A DNA stretch of 64,000 nucleotides from Azospirillum cavernae (GCF_003590795.1 NZ_QYUL01000005.1:36001-100000), one strand, 5' to 3'. Positions 1 to 9,150 are shown, counted from the stretch's first letter. Numbers and translations: made by a program. The notes: generated by a model from the letters alone, not told the origin.

Positions 1-113
1 CCAACCGTGATTGGCCGGTGGCCTCGGGCGTGGCCATCGCCCTGCTGCTGGTGCTGGTCGTGCCGATCATGATCTTCCAATATGTCCAGGGTCGCGAGGC
101 GGAGGAGCGGTGA
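1..113 (+). CDS. ABC transporter permease, C-terminal end only (PotH/PotB-like)
   Basis: Read from base 3, these 36 codons finish a membrane protein. They show one last hydrophobic helix (VAIALLLVLVVPIMIF) and a short charged tail ending EAEER. The stop codon overlaps the ATG of the following permease gene (TGATG), as is usual for the two permeases of a polyamine importer. The family call rests on that neighbour, because too little of the protein is present to recognise on its own. The rest of the operon (ATPase, binding protein) should lie to the left of the window. Confidence 0.6.
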   Translation, partial: NRDWPVASGVAIALLLVLVVPIMIFQYVQGREAEER

Positions 114-946
114 TGAAGCGCATCGGTTTCCTGTCTTGGGCGCTGTGGTTCGGCTACGCCTTCCTCTATGTGCCCATCGTCTTGCTCATCACCTACTCGT
201 TCAACGAGTCGCGGCTGGTCACGGTGTGGGGCGGCTTTTCCACCAAATGGTATGGGGAGCTGTTGAACAACGAGGCGCTGCTGGCCGCCACCGCGCTGTC
301 CTTGCGGGTGGCGGCGGTGTCGGCCACCCTGTCGGTGATTTTGGGCACCTGCGCGGGCATGGCGATGTCGCGCTTTGGCCGGTTCCGTGGCCGAACCCTG
401 TTTGGCGGCATGATAACCGCGCCGCTGGTCATGCCGGAGGTCATCACCGGCCTGTCGCTTCTGCTGCTGTTCGTGGCGATGGAGCAACTCATCGGCTGGC
501 CGGATGGCCGGGGCGTCACCACCATCACCATCGCTCACACCACCTTCACCCTGTCCTATGTCGCGGTGGTCATCCAATCGCGTCTGGCCGGGATGGACGG
601 CAGCCTGGAAGAGGCGGCGATGGATCTGGGCGCGCGTCCAGCCAAGGTGTTTTTCGTCATCACTCTGCCGATCATCGCCCCGGCCCTGGTGGCGGGTTGG
701 CTGCTGGCCTTCACCTTGTCGCTCGACGATGTGGTGGTGGCGAGTTTCGTGTCGGGACCGGGATCCACCACCTTGCCGATGGTGATCTTTTCCAGCGTCA
801 AATTTGGCATCAGTCCGCAGATCAACGCGCTGGCGACTCTGATGGTTCTGGTCGTCGCGACGGGCATTTTCGTGGCGAGCGTCGTCATGGCCCGGCAGGA
901 CCGCCAGCGGAAACGGGACGAACAGATGGCGATCCAGGGCGGCTAA
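113..946 (+). CDS. potI: Spermidine/putrescine-type ABC transporter permease (PotI/PotC-like)
   Basis: A 277-residue inner-membrane permease with about six hydrophobic segments. The EAA loop that contacts the ATPase lies near residues 166-190 (EEAAMDLGARPAKVFFVITLP region). Length and pattern match the second permease of polyamine or putrescine importers of the MalFG superfamily. The start ATG overlaps the stop of the preceding permease, so the two are translationally coupled. A strong terminator follows. The agmatine deiminase gene immediately downstream makes a polyamine-related substrate likely, but the substrate cannot be read from a permease alone; other members of the family carry different organic cations. 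Confidence 0.8.
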   Translation: MKRIGFLSWALWFGYAFLYVPIVLLITYSFNESRLVTVWGGFSTKWYGELLNNEALLAATALSLRVAAVSATLSVILGTCAGMAMSRFGRFRGRTLFGGMITAPLVMPEVITGLSLLLLFVAMEQLIGWPDGRGVTTITIAHTTFTLSYVAVVIQSRLAGMDGSLEEAAMDLGARPAKVFFVITLPIIAPALVAGWLLAFTLSLDDVVVASFVSGPGSTTLPMVIFSSVKFGISPQINALATLMVLVVATGIFVASVVMARQDRQRKRDEQMAIQGG

Positions 947-1362
947 GCCCTTGGCGGGCCATGTTTCTGCTTTTGACCGTCCGCCGCGTTGCAGACCTGC
1001 GACGCGGCGGGTGGCTTTTTTGCGCCACTTTTGTTAGGATGACCTCATCGTAAACAGCAAATGAGGTCGTGCCATGCGCGCGCTCCTGTGGTTCCCAATG
1101 CTCAGGCTTGGTTTTTTCAGCAATCCGTCGGTTGGCTATTCGTCGTCCCGTTCTGTCACGGCCCGCCGCGCTCTGCGCCCGCCGTCCGGTCGTTAAGACC
1201 GCCCGCGTCCCTGTCTGACGCGCATTTTTGATCCACTCCCCCCGTTTGCGCAGTGTGTGTGTCTGATTGGCGACGTTGCCAAAACCCATCGCCCGTGTTT
1301 AGGGTGAGGGGATTGATTTCACGTCGCCATTATGGGTTTCACCGGGGTAGAGGGATCGACGC
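947..1362. other. 416-bp intergenic region
   Basis: No convincing gene is present. After the terminator there is an 8-bp inverted repeat, GACCTCAT (1041-1048) and ATGAGGTC (1061-1068), with a 12-base spacer. It could be an operator or a small-RNA stem. A 40-codon frame starting at 1074 lacks a good ribosome-binding site and looks random. The last 40 bases hold the ribosome-binding site (GAGGGA) of the agmatine deiminase gene. Confidence 0.5.
981..1021 (+). terminator. Rho-independent terminator of the polyamine transporter operon
   Basis: A perfect 9-bp stem, CCGCCGCGT (981-989) with ACGCGGCGG (1002-1010), has a 12-base loop and is followed by GTGGC and a run of six T. It lies 35 bases after the potI stop. 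Confidence 0.85.
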
Positions 1363-2385
1363 ATGACGACGCCAACCGCCCAAGGCTTTTGGATGCCGGG
1401 AGAATGGGAACGCCACAGCGGGTGCTGGATGGCGTGGCCCTGCCGCCCGGAAACATGGCCCGAAGGAAGCTTTGACGCCGCGTGCGAGGCGTATGCCGAG
1501 GTGGCGCAGGCCATTTCCCGGTTTGAGCCGGTGACGATGGTCTGCGACCCGGCGGACGTGGCCGAAGCCTCGCTGGCCTGCGGGTCGGGCGTGCCGATTC
1601 TGCCGCTGCCGATCAACGATTCCTGGGTGCGCGACACCGGCCCCAGCTTTGTCATCGACGGCAAGGGCGGCTTGGCGGGCGTCCATTGGGGGTTCAACGC
1701 CTGGGGCGGCAATTACCTCGATTGCGCCAAAGACCGCGACGTCGGTCGTTTGATTCTCGATCACAAACAAATTCCGCGCTTTGCCGCGCCGCTGGTGATG
1801 GAAGGCGGGTCCTTCCACGTCGATGGCGAAGGCACGCTGCTGACCACCGAACAATGCCTGCTGAATCCCAACCGCAATCCCGGTCTGAGCAAGGCCGAGA
1901 TCGAGCGGCATCTGATGGATCATTTGGGCGTGTCGTCGATCATCTGGCTGGGCGAAGGCTACCAGGATGACGAGACGGACGGCCACATCGACGAAATCGC
2001 CCTGTTCGTGCGCCCCGGCGTGGTGATGGCGATCACCACCGACGATCCCGGCGACGCTAATTTCAAAGCCTTCCAAGACAATCTGGACCGGCTGAAACGC
2101 GCCCGCGACGCCAAGGGGCGGGCGTTGGAGGTCATCCCCGTCCAGCAACCGACCCGCCGCGACGAAAACGGCGCCCGCCTGACCCTGTCTTACACCAACC
2201 TCTACATCGCCAACGGTGGCGTCGTGATGCCCGCCTTCGAGGATCCGGCGGACGATGACGCCTTTCGCGCGGTGCGCAAGGCGTTCCCCGACCGCGAGGT
2301 CGTGCAGATCAACGCGCTCGACATCGTGCGCGGCGGCGGCGGCATCCACTGCATCACGCAGCAGCAGCCCGCTATCGGCGCATAA
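1363..2385 (+). CDS. aguA: Agmatine deiminase
   Basis: 340 residues of the peptidyl-arginine-deiminase (PPAD/AguA) family. The enzyme hydrolyses agmatine to N-carbamoylputrescine and ammonia in the cytosol. Hallmarks are visible: NDSWVRDTGP near residue 86, the EGGSFHVDGEGT segment, GYQDDETDGHIDE, and the nucleophile loop GGGGIHCITQQ with catalytic Cys330. Length is typical. The start ATG follows GAGGGA at good spacing. The N-carbamoylputrescine amidohydrolase (AguB) is not next to it, so the pathway to putrescine must be completed elsewhere. Its position behind a polyamine-type importer supports a shared catabolic role. Confidence 0.93.
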   Translation: MTTPTAQGFWMPGEWERHSGCWMAWPCRPETWPEGSFDAACEAYAEVAQAISRFEPVTMVCDPADVAEASLACGSGVPILPLPINDSWVRDTGPSFVIDGKGGLAGVHWGFNAWGGNYLDCAKDRDVGRLILDHKQIPRFAAPLVMEGGSFHVDGEGTLLTTEQCLLNPNRNPGLSKAEIERHLMDHLGVSSIIWLGEGYQDDETDGHIDEIALFVRPGVVMAITTDDPGDANFKAFQDNLDRLKRARDAKGRALEVIPVQQPTRRDENGARLTLSYTNLYIANGGVVMPAFEDPADDDAFRAVRKAFPDREVVQINALDIVRGGGGIHCITQQQPAIGA

Positions 2386-2396
2386 GCGCAAAACAA

Positions 2397-2428
2397 AAGG
2401 GCCGCGCCCCGGTCAGGACGCGGCCCTT
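2397..2428. terminator. Bidirectional terminator between aguA and the liu operon
   Basis: A perfect 10-bp stem, AAGGGCCGCG (2397-2406) with CGCGGCCCTT (2419-2428), has a 12-base loop. Read on the minus strand it is followed by CTTTTGTTTTG, a good U-tract for the liu operon. It may also stop aguA transcription. Confidence 0.85.
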
Positions 2429-2448
2429 CGGCGTCGAGGGCGGACCTC

Positions 2449-3372
2449 TCACGCACAACCACGAGCGCGGGCCACCTTTGACGCCGTTGGCCGACCGAGG
2501 GCGTCGCTGATGAACGCCCCCGCTGCGATCAGCCGATCCAGATCCACCCCGGTCTCGATCCCCAGACCGTTCAGCATGTACAGCACATCCTCGCTCGCCA
2601 CATTGCCCGACGCCCCCTTGGCGTAGGGGCAGCCGCCCAGACCGGCGACGGAGCTGTCCACCACCGCCACGCCCATCGTCAAGGCGGCGTAGAGGTTGGC
2701 CAGCGCCTGCCCGTAGGTGTCGTGGAAATGGACGGCGATCTTGTCCATCGGCACGCGCGCGGCCACTGCCGCGATCATCGCCTGCGCCTTGGCCGGGGTG
2801 CCGGTTCCGATGGTGTCGCCCAGCGAGATTTCGTAACAGCCCATGGCGTACAGCCGGGCGGCGACCTCGGCGACCGCCGACGGCGCGATCTCTCCCTCAT
2901 AGGGGCAGCCCAGCACGCAACTGACATAGCCGCGCACCGGAACGCCCGCCGCCTTGGCCTGCTCCATCACCGGGGCGAAACGGTCGAGGCTTTCGGCGAT
3001 GGAGCAGTTGATGTTCTTTTGGCTGAAGCTTTCCGACGCCGCGCCGAACACAGCCACCTCGTCGGCCTTGGCGGCGAGCGCGCCCTCCAACCCCTTCAGG
3101 TTGGGGGTGAGGGCGGCGTAGCGGACGCCGGGCTTGCGGGCGAGACCCGCGAAGACCTCGGCGCTGTCGCCCATCTGGGGAACCCATTTGGGCGACACGA
3201 AGCTGCCCGCCTCGATCACGCTCAGACCGGCGTCGGCCAGTTTTTCGACCAGCGCGATCTTGACGGTGGTGGGAACGATGGTCTTTTCGTTTTGCAGGCC
3301 GTCGCGCGGGCCAACCTCGACCATGCGGACAAAAGCGGGCAGGGCGGGGCGGGGCAGGGCGGGCAACGTCAT
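2449..3372 (-). CDS. liuE: Hydroxymethylglutaryl-CoA lyase
   Basis: 307 residues with the HMG-CoA lyase TIM-barrel signature. The metal/substrate region VEVGPRDGLQNE is near residue 18, HFHDTYGQ provides metal-binding histidines, and the loop GLGGCPYAKGASGN carries the catalytic cysteine. The enzyme cleaves HMG-CoA to acetoacetate and acetyl-CoA, the last step of leucine degradation. The gene starts 3 bases after the liuD stop, with a GGAGG site inside the end of liuD, so it is translationally linked. It is the last gene before the terminator. Confidence 0.95.
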   Translation of the reverse strand: MTLPALPRPALPAFVRMVEVGPRDGLQNEKTIVPTTVKIALVEKLADAGLSVIEAGSFVSPKWVPQMGDSAEVFAGLARKPGVRYAALTPNLKGLEGALAAKADEVAVFGAASESFSQKNINCSIAESLDRFAPVMEQAKAAGVPVRGYVSCVLGCPYEGEIAPSAVAEVAARLYAMGCYEISLGDTIGTGTPAKAQAMIAAVAARVPMDKIAVHFHDTYGQALANLYAALTMGVAVVDSSVAGLGGCPYAKGASGNVASEDVLYMLNGLGIETGVDLDRLIAAGAFISDALGRPTASKVARARGCA

Positions 3373-3375
3373 GGC

Positions 3376-5394
3376 TCAGGCCTCCGGGATGTCGAGAACC
3401 AGCAGATCGACGCCTTCGGAGACTTGATCGCCCGCCGCGAAATTGACGGCGGAAATCACCCCGGCGGCGGGGGCCTTGATGGTGTGCTCCATCTTCATCG
3501 CTTCCAGCAGCATCAGCGGCGTTCCGGCCTCCACGCTCTGGCCGACCTCGACCAGCACGCGCACCACGGTGCCGGGCATCGGCGCGGTCAGACGGCCCGA
3601 GCCGCCCTCCTGCTCCGCCGCCCGCGCGCTGGGGTCGTCCAGCTTCAGGCGGGACACGGCGCCGTCGATCAGCACGGTCAGGTCCAAGCCCTGCTGCACC
3701 ACGGTCGCCCGCACCCGCCGTCCGCCCAGGCTGACGGTCAGCGCGCCATCCTCGTAAGTGACGCCGACCGCCGACAAGGCCGCGCCGCCATCGACGACGA
3801 CGTCGTAGCCGTCGGTGCGGAAATGCAGCGTCACCGCCCGCGCCGTCTCGCCGTCGATCAGGCTGAGGTCATAGTGGTTTTCCTCGTTCAACCGCCAGCC
3901 GTTGGCGAGCAGCCAGGGCGAATGACGGTCGGAGCGGGCGCGCAGGGCGGCTTGCGCCTCGGCCCGGCGGCGCAGCAGCACCGACAGGGCGGCGACCGCC
4001 AGAGCCGCGTCGCCCACCGGGGCGGGCGGCGGCAGCAGATCGGCGCGGTGCCGTTCGATGAATCCGGTGTCGATCTCCACCGCCCGGAAGGCCGGATGGG
4101 CGGCGATGGCGCCAAGGAAGCTGATGTTGGTGGTGACGCCGACCACCTCATAGGCCGCCAATGCCACGCGCAGGCGGCGCAGGGCGGCGTCGCGGTCCTC
4201 GTCCCAGACGATCAGCTTGGCAATCATCGGGTCGTAGAACATCGTCACCGCGTCGCCTTCGCGCACGCCGGTGTCCACCCGGACATGATCGTTTTCGGCG
4301 GGCGGGCGCAGGCGGACCAGCGTGCCGATGGCGGGCAGGAACTCGCGCTGCGGATCCTCGGCGTAGAGGCGGGCTTCAAAGGCGTGGCCCTTGCGGGTCA
4401 ATTGCTCCTGACGCAGCGGCAGTTCCGCCCCGGCGGCGACGCGCAATTGCCATTCGACCAGATCCAGGCCGGTGATCTTCTCCGTCACCGGATGTTCCAC
4501 CTGAAGGCGGGTGTTCATCTCGATGAAGTAGAAGCCGCCATCCTCATAGAGAAACTCGACGGTGCCGGCGCCGACGTACTTCACCGCCTTGGCGGCGGCG
4601 ACGGCGGCCTCGCCCATACGGCGGCGCAGATCGTCGGGCAGGTTGGGGGCCGGGGCCTCCTCGATCACCTTCTGGTGGCGGCGCTGGACCGAGCAATCGC
4701 GCTCGAACAGATAGACGCCGTTGCCGTGGGTGTCGCAGAAGACCTGAATTTCCACATGGCGCGGGCGGGCGAGGTATTTTTCCAACAGCAAGCTGTCGTC
4801 GCCAAAGGCCGCCTTGGCCTCGCGCTGGGCGCCCGCCACCGCGTCGGCCAGCTCCTCGGCGGCGCGAACGACGCGCATGCCCTTGCCGCCGCCGCCCGCC
4901 GACGCCTTGACCAGAACCGGGAAGCCGATGCGCGCCGCTTCCGCCGACAGGGTGGCGAAATCCTGCGCCTGCCCGTGATAGCCCGGCACCAGCGGCACGT
5001 CGGCGTTGGCCATCAAGCGCTTGGATTCGGCCTTCGACCCCATGACGCGGATGGCGTCGATGGGCGGGCCGATGAAGACGATTCCCGCCGCCGCGCAAGC
5101 CGCCGCGAAACCGGCGTTTTCCGACAGGAAGCCGTAGCCGGGATGGATCGCCTGCGCGCCGGTGCGTTTGGCGACCTCCAGGATCACGTCGCCGCGCAGA
5201 TAGCTTTCGCCGACCGGGGCCGGGCCGATGCACACAGCCTCGTCGGCCATCTGGACATGCATCGCCTTGGCGTCGGCGTCGGAATGGACGGCGACGGTGC
5301 GGATGCCCATGCGGCGCGCGGTGCGGATGACCCGGCAGGCGATCTCGCCACGGTTGGCGATGAGGATCGTGTCGAACATGGCGATTTGGGACAT
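3376..5394 (-). CDS. liuD: 3-Methylcrotonyl-CoA carboxylase alpha (biotin) subunit
   Basis: 672 residues in the order biotin carboxylase N-domain (ILIANRGEIACRV at the start), ATP-grasp domain with GGGGKGM, carboxylase C-domain, linker, and a C-terminal biotinyl domain with AMKM (biotinylated Lys634). It carboxylates biotin with ATP and bicarbonate and passes the CO2 to the beta subunit. An alternative start five codons later (MFDTILIANRG) is possible; the chosen ATG has GGAG 11 bases upstream. Neighbours liuB and liuC distinguish it from acetyl-CoA or propionyl-CoA carboxylase, whose alpha subunits look similar. Confidence 0.93.
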   Translation of the reverse strand: MSQIAMFDTILIANRGEIACRVIRTARRMGIRTVAVHSDADAKAMHVQMADEAVCIGPAPVGESYLRGDVILEVAKRTGAQAIHPGYGFLSENAGFAAACAAAGIVFIGPPIDAIRVMGSKAESKRLMANADVPLVPGYHGQAQDFATLSAEAARIGFPVLVKASAGGGGKGMRVVRAAEELADAVAGAQREAKAAFGDDSLLLEKYLARPRHVEIQVFCDTHGNGVYLFERDCSVQRRHQKVIEEAPAPNLPDDLRRRMGEAAVAAAKAVKYVGAGTVEFLYEDGGFYFIEMNTRLQVEHPVTEKITGLDLVEWQLRVAAGAELPLRQEQLTRKGHAFEARLYAEDPQREFLPAIGTLVRLRPPAENDHVRVDTGVREGDAVTMFYDPMIAKLIVWDEDRDAALRRLRVALAAYEVVGVTTNISFLGAIAAHPAFRAVEIDTGFIERHRADLLPPPAPVGDAALAVAALSVLLRRRAEAQAALRARSDRHSPWLLANGWRLNEENHYDLSLIDGETARAVTLHFRTDGYDVVVDGGAALSAVGVTYEDGALTVSLGGRRVRATVVQQGLDLTVLIDGAVSRLKLDDPSARAAEQEGGSGRLTAPMPGTVVRVLVEVGQSVEAGTPLMLLEAMKMEHTIKAPAAGVISAVNFAAGDQVSEGVDLLVLDIPEA

Positions 5395-5401
5395 GGGATT
5401 C

Positions 5402-6184
5402 TCAGCTCCGCCAGGACGGGTTGCGTTTGTCGAGGAAGGCGCCGACGCCCTCCTTGCCTTCGGCGCTGGCGCGCTGGCGGGCGATGCGTTCGGCGGTGTC
5501 GCGGACCACGGCGTCGGTCAGCGGGCGGCGGGCCACCGCGCGGATCAACTCCTTGGCGGCGCTCTGCGCGGTCGGGCCGCAGTCGAGCAGATTCTTGACG
5601 GTCTTCTCAACCGCCGCCTCCAGCCCGTCGGCGCTGGTCAACTCGTGCAGCAGGCCCAGCCGGTGGGCCTCAGCCGCCGAAAACCGCTCCCCGGTCAGGA
5701 AGAAGCGGCGGCAGGCGCGTTCGCCCATCGCGCCGATGACGTAGGGGCTGATGGCCGCCGGGATGATGCCCAGCTTCACTTCGGTCAGGGCGAAGCTGGC
5801 CGTGTCCACACCGATGGCGATGTCGCAGGCCGACACCAGCCCGACGCCGCCGCCAAAGGCCGGACCCTGCACCACCGCCACGGTGGGCTTGGGGCATTCG
5901 TCCAGCGTGCGCAGCATGGTCGCCAGCCCCAGCGCGTCGGTCAGGTTTTCCTCGTAGGAATAGCCCGACATCCGCTTCATCCAGGACAGATCGGCCCCGG
6001 CGGAAAAGCTTTTGCCGACGCCGCGCAGCAGGACCGCGCGGACCTCCGGGTTTTCGCCGACCTGCCGGAAGGCGTCGGTCAGCCCGGCGATGACGTTCTC
6101 GTTGAAGGCGTTGTGAACCTCGCCCCGGTTCATGGTGACGGTGGCGACGCCGTTGGCGGCGATGTCGATAAGGATGTCGGTCAT
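5402..6184 (-). CDS. liuC: Methylglutaconyl-CoA hydratase (enoyl-CoA hydratase family)
   Basis: 260 residues of the crotonase fold with MNRGEVHNAFNENVI, the oxyanion-hole segment SAGADLSWMK and the GPAFGGGVGLVSACD segment. It hydrates 3-methylglutaconyl-CoA to HMG-CoA. The call over a generic enoyl-CoA hydratase rests on its place between the carboxylase subunits. The ATG chosen has GGGGG seven bases upstream. An ATG four codons earlier (6196) overlaps the liuB stop (TGATG) and is also plausible. The gene ends eight bases before liuD. Confidence 0.9.
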   Translation of the reverse strand: MTDILIDIAANGVATVTMNRGEVHNAFNENVIAGLTDAFRQVGENPEVRAVLLRGVGKSFSAGADLSWMKRMSGYSYEENLTDALGLATMLRTLDECPKPTVAVVQGPAFGGGVGLVSACDIAIGVDTASFALTEVKLGIIPAAISPYVIGAMGERACRRFFLTGERFSAAEAHRLGLLHELTSADGLEAAVEKTVKNLLDCGPTAQSAAKELIRAVARRPLTDAVVRDTAERIARQRASAEGKEGVGAFLDKRNPSWRS

Positions 6185-6195
6185 GTCGGCCCCCA

Positions 6196-7803
6196 TCACA
6201 TGCGGAACACGCCGAAGGGCGTCTTCGGCACCGGCGCGTTGAGGGAAGCCGACAGGCCAAGGCCCAGCACCATGCGCGTGTCCGCCGGGTCGATGATGCC
6301 GTCGTCCCACAGCCGGGCGCTGGCGTAATAGGGGTGGCTTTCGCGCTCGAACTTCTGGCGGATCGGGGCCTTCAGCGCCTCCTCATCCTCCGCCGACCAG
6401 GGCTTGCCCTGGGCCTCCATCGCGTCGCGCTTGACCTGGGCCAGCACGCCCGCCGCCTGTTCGCCGCCCATCACCGAGATGCGGGCGTTCGGCCACATCC
6501 ACAGGAAACGCGGGGAATAGGCGCGGCCGCACATGCCGTAATTGCCGGCGCCATAGCTGCCGCCGATGACCACGGTGAATTTCGGCACCTTGGCGCAGGC
6601 GACCGCCGTCACCAGCTTCGCGCCGTCCTTGGCGATGCCGCCCGCCTCGTATTTGCGCCCGACCATGAAGCCGGTGATGTTTTGCAGGAACACCAGCGGG
6701 ATGCGGCGCTGGCAGCACAATTCAATGAAATGCGCGCCCTTCAGCGCGGATTCGCTGAACAGAATGCCGTTGTTGGCGATGATGCCGACCGGATAGCCGT
6801 GGATGTGGGCGAAGCCCGTCACCAACGTGGTTCCATAGAGCGGCTTGAACTCGTCAAAGCGCGAGCCGTCGACGACGCGGGCGATCACCTCGCGCACGTC
6901 GAACGGCTTGCGGGCGTCGCTGGGGATGACGCCGTAGAGTTCGCTGGGGGTGAACAGCGGCTCTTCCGGTTCGCGCAGATCCAGGTCGATGCGCTTGGAG
7001 CGGTTGAGATTCGTCACCACCCGCCGGGCCATCGCCAGGGCGTGCGGGTCGTTCATCGCGTAATGGTCGGTGACGCCCGACGTGCGGGAATGGACGTCGG
7101 CGCCGCCCAGATCCTCGGCGCTCACCACCTCGCCGGTCGCGGCCTTGACCAGCGGCGGGCCGCCCAAAAAGATGGTGCCCTGGTTGCGGACGATGATCGC
7201 CTCGTCCGACATCGCCGGAACATAGGCGCCGCCCGCCGTGCAGCTTCCCATCACCACGGCGATCTGGGGAATTCCCTCCGCCGACATGGTGGCCTGATTG
7301 AAGAAGATGCGGCCGAAATGGTCGCGGTCGGGGAACACCTCGTCCTGGTTGGGCAGATTGGCCCCGCCGCTGTCCACCAGATAGATGCAGGGCAGATTGT
7401 TTTGTTGAGCGATTTCCTGGGCGCGCAGGTGCTTTTTGACCGTCAGCGGGTAATAGGTCCCGCCCTTCACCGTCGCGTCGTTGACGACGATCATGCATTC
7501 CTGACCGGCGACGCTGCCGATGCCGGTGATGATGCCCGCCGACGGGATGGTCTCGTCATAGACCTCGTGCGCGGCCATCTGCGACAGCTCCAGAAACGGC
7601 GACCCGGCGTCGAGCAATTGCCGGATGCGTTCGCGCGGCAGCAGCTTGCCGCGCGCCAGATGCTTGTCGCGGGCCTTGGCGCCGCCGCCCTGCTGGATGG
7701 CGGCGACCTTCTGGCGCAGATCGGCGACCAGCGCCGCCATGGCGTCGGCGTTGGTCTGGAATTCGGCGGAGCGCGGGTTGATGGCGCTCTTCAGGACGGT
7801 CAT
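6196..7803 (-). CDS. liuB: 3-Methylcrotonyl-CoA carboxylase beta (carboxyltransferase) subunit
   Basis: 535 residues of the acyl-CoA carboxyltransferase family. Visible blocks are ARGKLLPRERI, YLVDSGGANLPNQ, MGSCTAGGAYVPAMSDE, QNITGFMVG and GGSYGAGNYGMCGRAY, typical of the methylcrotonyl-CoA rather than the propionyl-CoA enzyme. It transfers CO2 from biotin on LiuD to methylcrotonyl-CoA. The start was placed at MTVLKSAINP because GGGAGGG lies eight bases upstream; a frame extending 18 codons further overlaps the preceding gene and lacks a site. Confidence 0.94.
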   Translation of the reverse strand: MTVLKSAINPRSAEFQTNADAMAALVADLRQKVAAIQQGGGAKARDKHLARGKLLPRERIRQLLDAGSPFLELSQMAAHEVYDETIPSAGIITGIGSVAGQECMIVVNDATVKGGTYYPLTVKKHLRAQEIAQQNNLPCIYLVDSGGANLPNQDEVFPDRDHFGRIFFNQATMSAEGIPQIAVVMGSCTAGGAYVPAMSDEAIIVRNQGTIFLGGPPLVKAATGEVVSAEDLGGADVHSRTSGVTDHYAMNDPHALAMARRVVTNLNRSKRIDLDLREPEEPLFTPSELYGVIPSDARKPFDVREVIARVVDGSRFDEFKPLYGTTLVTGFAHIHGYPVGIIANNGILFSESALKGAHFIELCCQRRIPLVFLQNITGFMVGRKYEAGGIAKDGAKLVTAVACAKVPKFTVVIGGSYGAGNYGMCGRAYSPRFLWMWPNARISVMGGEQAAGVLAQVKRDAMEAQGKPWSAEDEEALKAPIRQKFERESHPYYASARLWDDGIIDPADTRMVLGLGLSASLNAPVPKTPFGVFRM

Positions 7804-7846
7804 GCCGTCGCCCTCCCGTGTGAGAAATGACGGTTTGAGAAATGGC

Positions 7847-8980
7847 TTATTGGACAAGAGCGCGGCTGATGACCAGCCGTTGGATGTCGCTGGTGCCTTC
7901 GTAAATCTGGCAGACGCGCACGTCGCGGTAGATGCGCTCCACCGGGAAATCGTTCAGATAGCCGTAGCCGCCATGCACCTGGATGGCGTCGGAGCAAACC
8001 TTTTCCGCCATTTCCGAGGCGAACAGCTTCGCCATCGCCGCTTCCTTCATGCAGGGAACGCCCGCGTCGCGCAAGGACGCGGCGTGCAGCACCAACTGAC
8101 GCGCCGCCTCGACGCGGGTCGCCATGTCGGCGAGGCGAAAGGCCACCGCCTGATGCTGAATGATCGGCACGCCCATGCTCTGGCGTTCCTGGGCGTAGCG
8201 CACCGCGTGGTCCAGCGCCGCCCGCGCCATGCCGACCGATTGGGAGGCGATGCCGATCCGCCCGCCTTCCAGATTGGCCAAGGCGACCTTGTAGCCCGCG
8301 CCCTCCGCCCCCAACATCAGGTCCGCCGGAATCCGGCAATCCTCGAACAGGATCTGGCAGGTGTCGGAACAATGCTGACCCAGCTTGTCCTCGGTGCGCG
8401 CCACCGTGTAGCCGGGGGTGTCGGTCGGCACGATGAAGGCGGTCAGGCCCTTTTTCCCGGCGTCGGGATCGCTGACGGCGAAGACGATGGCGACGTCGGC
8501 GTTGGCGCCCGAGGTGATGAACTGCTTGGTTCCGTTGAGAACCCAATGATCGCCGTCGCGCCGGGCGCGGGTCTTGATCGCCGAGGCGTCGGATCCGGCC
8601 TGCGGTTCGGTCAGGCAGAAGGCGCCAAGCTGTTCGCCGCGCGCCATCGGCTTGAGGAAACGCTCCTTCTGCTCCGCCGTGCCGAATTTCAGGATCGGCA
8701 TGCAGCCGACCGAATTGTGGACGCTCATGATCGTGGAGACCGCGCCGTCCCCGGCGGCGATTTCCTCAATGGCGAGCGCGTAGGCGACATGGTCGGTCGC
8801 CGCGCCGTCGAACTCCTCCGGCACCAGCATGCCCAGCAGGCCAAGCGCCCCCATCTCGGCCAATTCGGCCTTGGGAAACGCGCCGCTGCGGTCACGCTCG
8901 GCGGCGGTCGGGGCGAGCCGATCCTGCGCAAAGGCGCGGGCCATGTCGCGGACCATGGTCTGTTCTTCGGTCAGGCGCAT
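7847..8980 (-). CDS. Acyl-CoA dehydrogenase, short-chain type
   Basis: 377 residues, FAD-dependent. The FAD/substrate motifs CLTEPQAGSD and FITSGANAD and the C-terminal IYEGTSDIQR are clear. The Glu in YEGTS is the catalytic base in the place used by butyryl-CoA, short-chain and 2-methyl-branched-chain dehydrogenases, unlike isovaleryl-CoA dehydrogenase. It therefore probably oxidises butyryl-, isobutyryl- or 2-methylbutyryl-CoA and passes electrons to ETF. It sits just upstream of liuB, where liuA usually stands, but the true isovaleryl enzyme is two genes further upstream. Exact substrate unknown. Confidence 0.88.
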   Translation of the reverse strand: MRLTEEQTMVRDMARAFAQDRLAPTAAERDRSGAFPKAELAEMGALGLLGMLVPEEFDGAATDHVAYALAIEEIAAGDGAVSTIMSVHNSVGCMPILKFGTAEQKERFLKPMARGEQLGAFCLTEPQAGSDASAIKTRARRDGDHWVLNGTKQFITSGANADVAIVFAVSDPDAGKKGLTAFIVPTDTPGYTVARTEDKLGQHCSDTCQILFEDCRIPADLMLGAEGAGYKVALANLEGGRIGIASQSVGMARAALDHAVRYAQERQSMGVPIIQHQAVAFRLADMATRVEAARQLVLHAASLRDAGVPCMKEAAMAKLFASEMAEKVCSDAIQVHGGYGYLNDFPVERIYRDVRVCQIYEGTSDIQRLVISRALVQ

Positions 8981-9006
8981 CGGGTTCCTCCCAGTGTTTT
9001 TTTGAT

Positions 9007-9150
9007 CCCTCTCCCGTTCCGGGAGAGGGAGGGGACCCGCGAAGCGGGGAGGGTGAGGGGTGGCCCGAGAGTCCAGAAACCGGATTCCGCCGAACCCCTC
9101 ACCCTTCCCATGCGGCGCATGGGTCCCTTCCCTCTCCCAAAGGGAGAGGG
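9007..9150. repeat. GC-rich double-hairpin intergenic repeat, copy 1
   Basis: Two units face each other in inverted orientation. The left unit begins with the hairpin CCCTCTCCCG/CGGGAGAGGG (9007-9029) and ends GAGGGTGAGGGG. The right unit is its approximate reverse complement, running CCCCTCACCC to the hairpin CCCTCTCCC/GGGAGAGGG (9130-9150). It fills the gap between the acyl-CoA dehydrogenase and thiolase genes and resembles the copies at 11701 and 13086. Confidence 0.8.

Noticed and set aside
1074..1196. A 40-codon frame in the aguA upstream region, considered as a leader peptide
   Set aside because: No ribosome-binding site and no run of regulatory codons; likely chance.
885..1289. A 134-codon minus-strand frame over the potI 3' end and the following gap
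   Set aside because: Basic, low-complexity product; it crosses the terminator in antisense and has no ribosome-binding site.
2722..5598. A 958-codon plus-strand frame opposite liuE and liuD
   Set aside because: Antisense shadow; the minus-strand genes have full catalytic motifs.
9007..9150. Hairpin repeat considered as a Rho-independent terminator
   Set aside because: No T-run follows either hairpin and identical designs recur at 11701 and 13086, so it was listed as a repeat.
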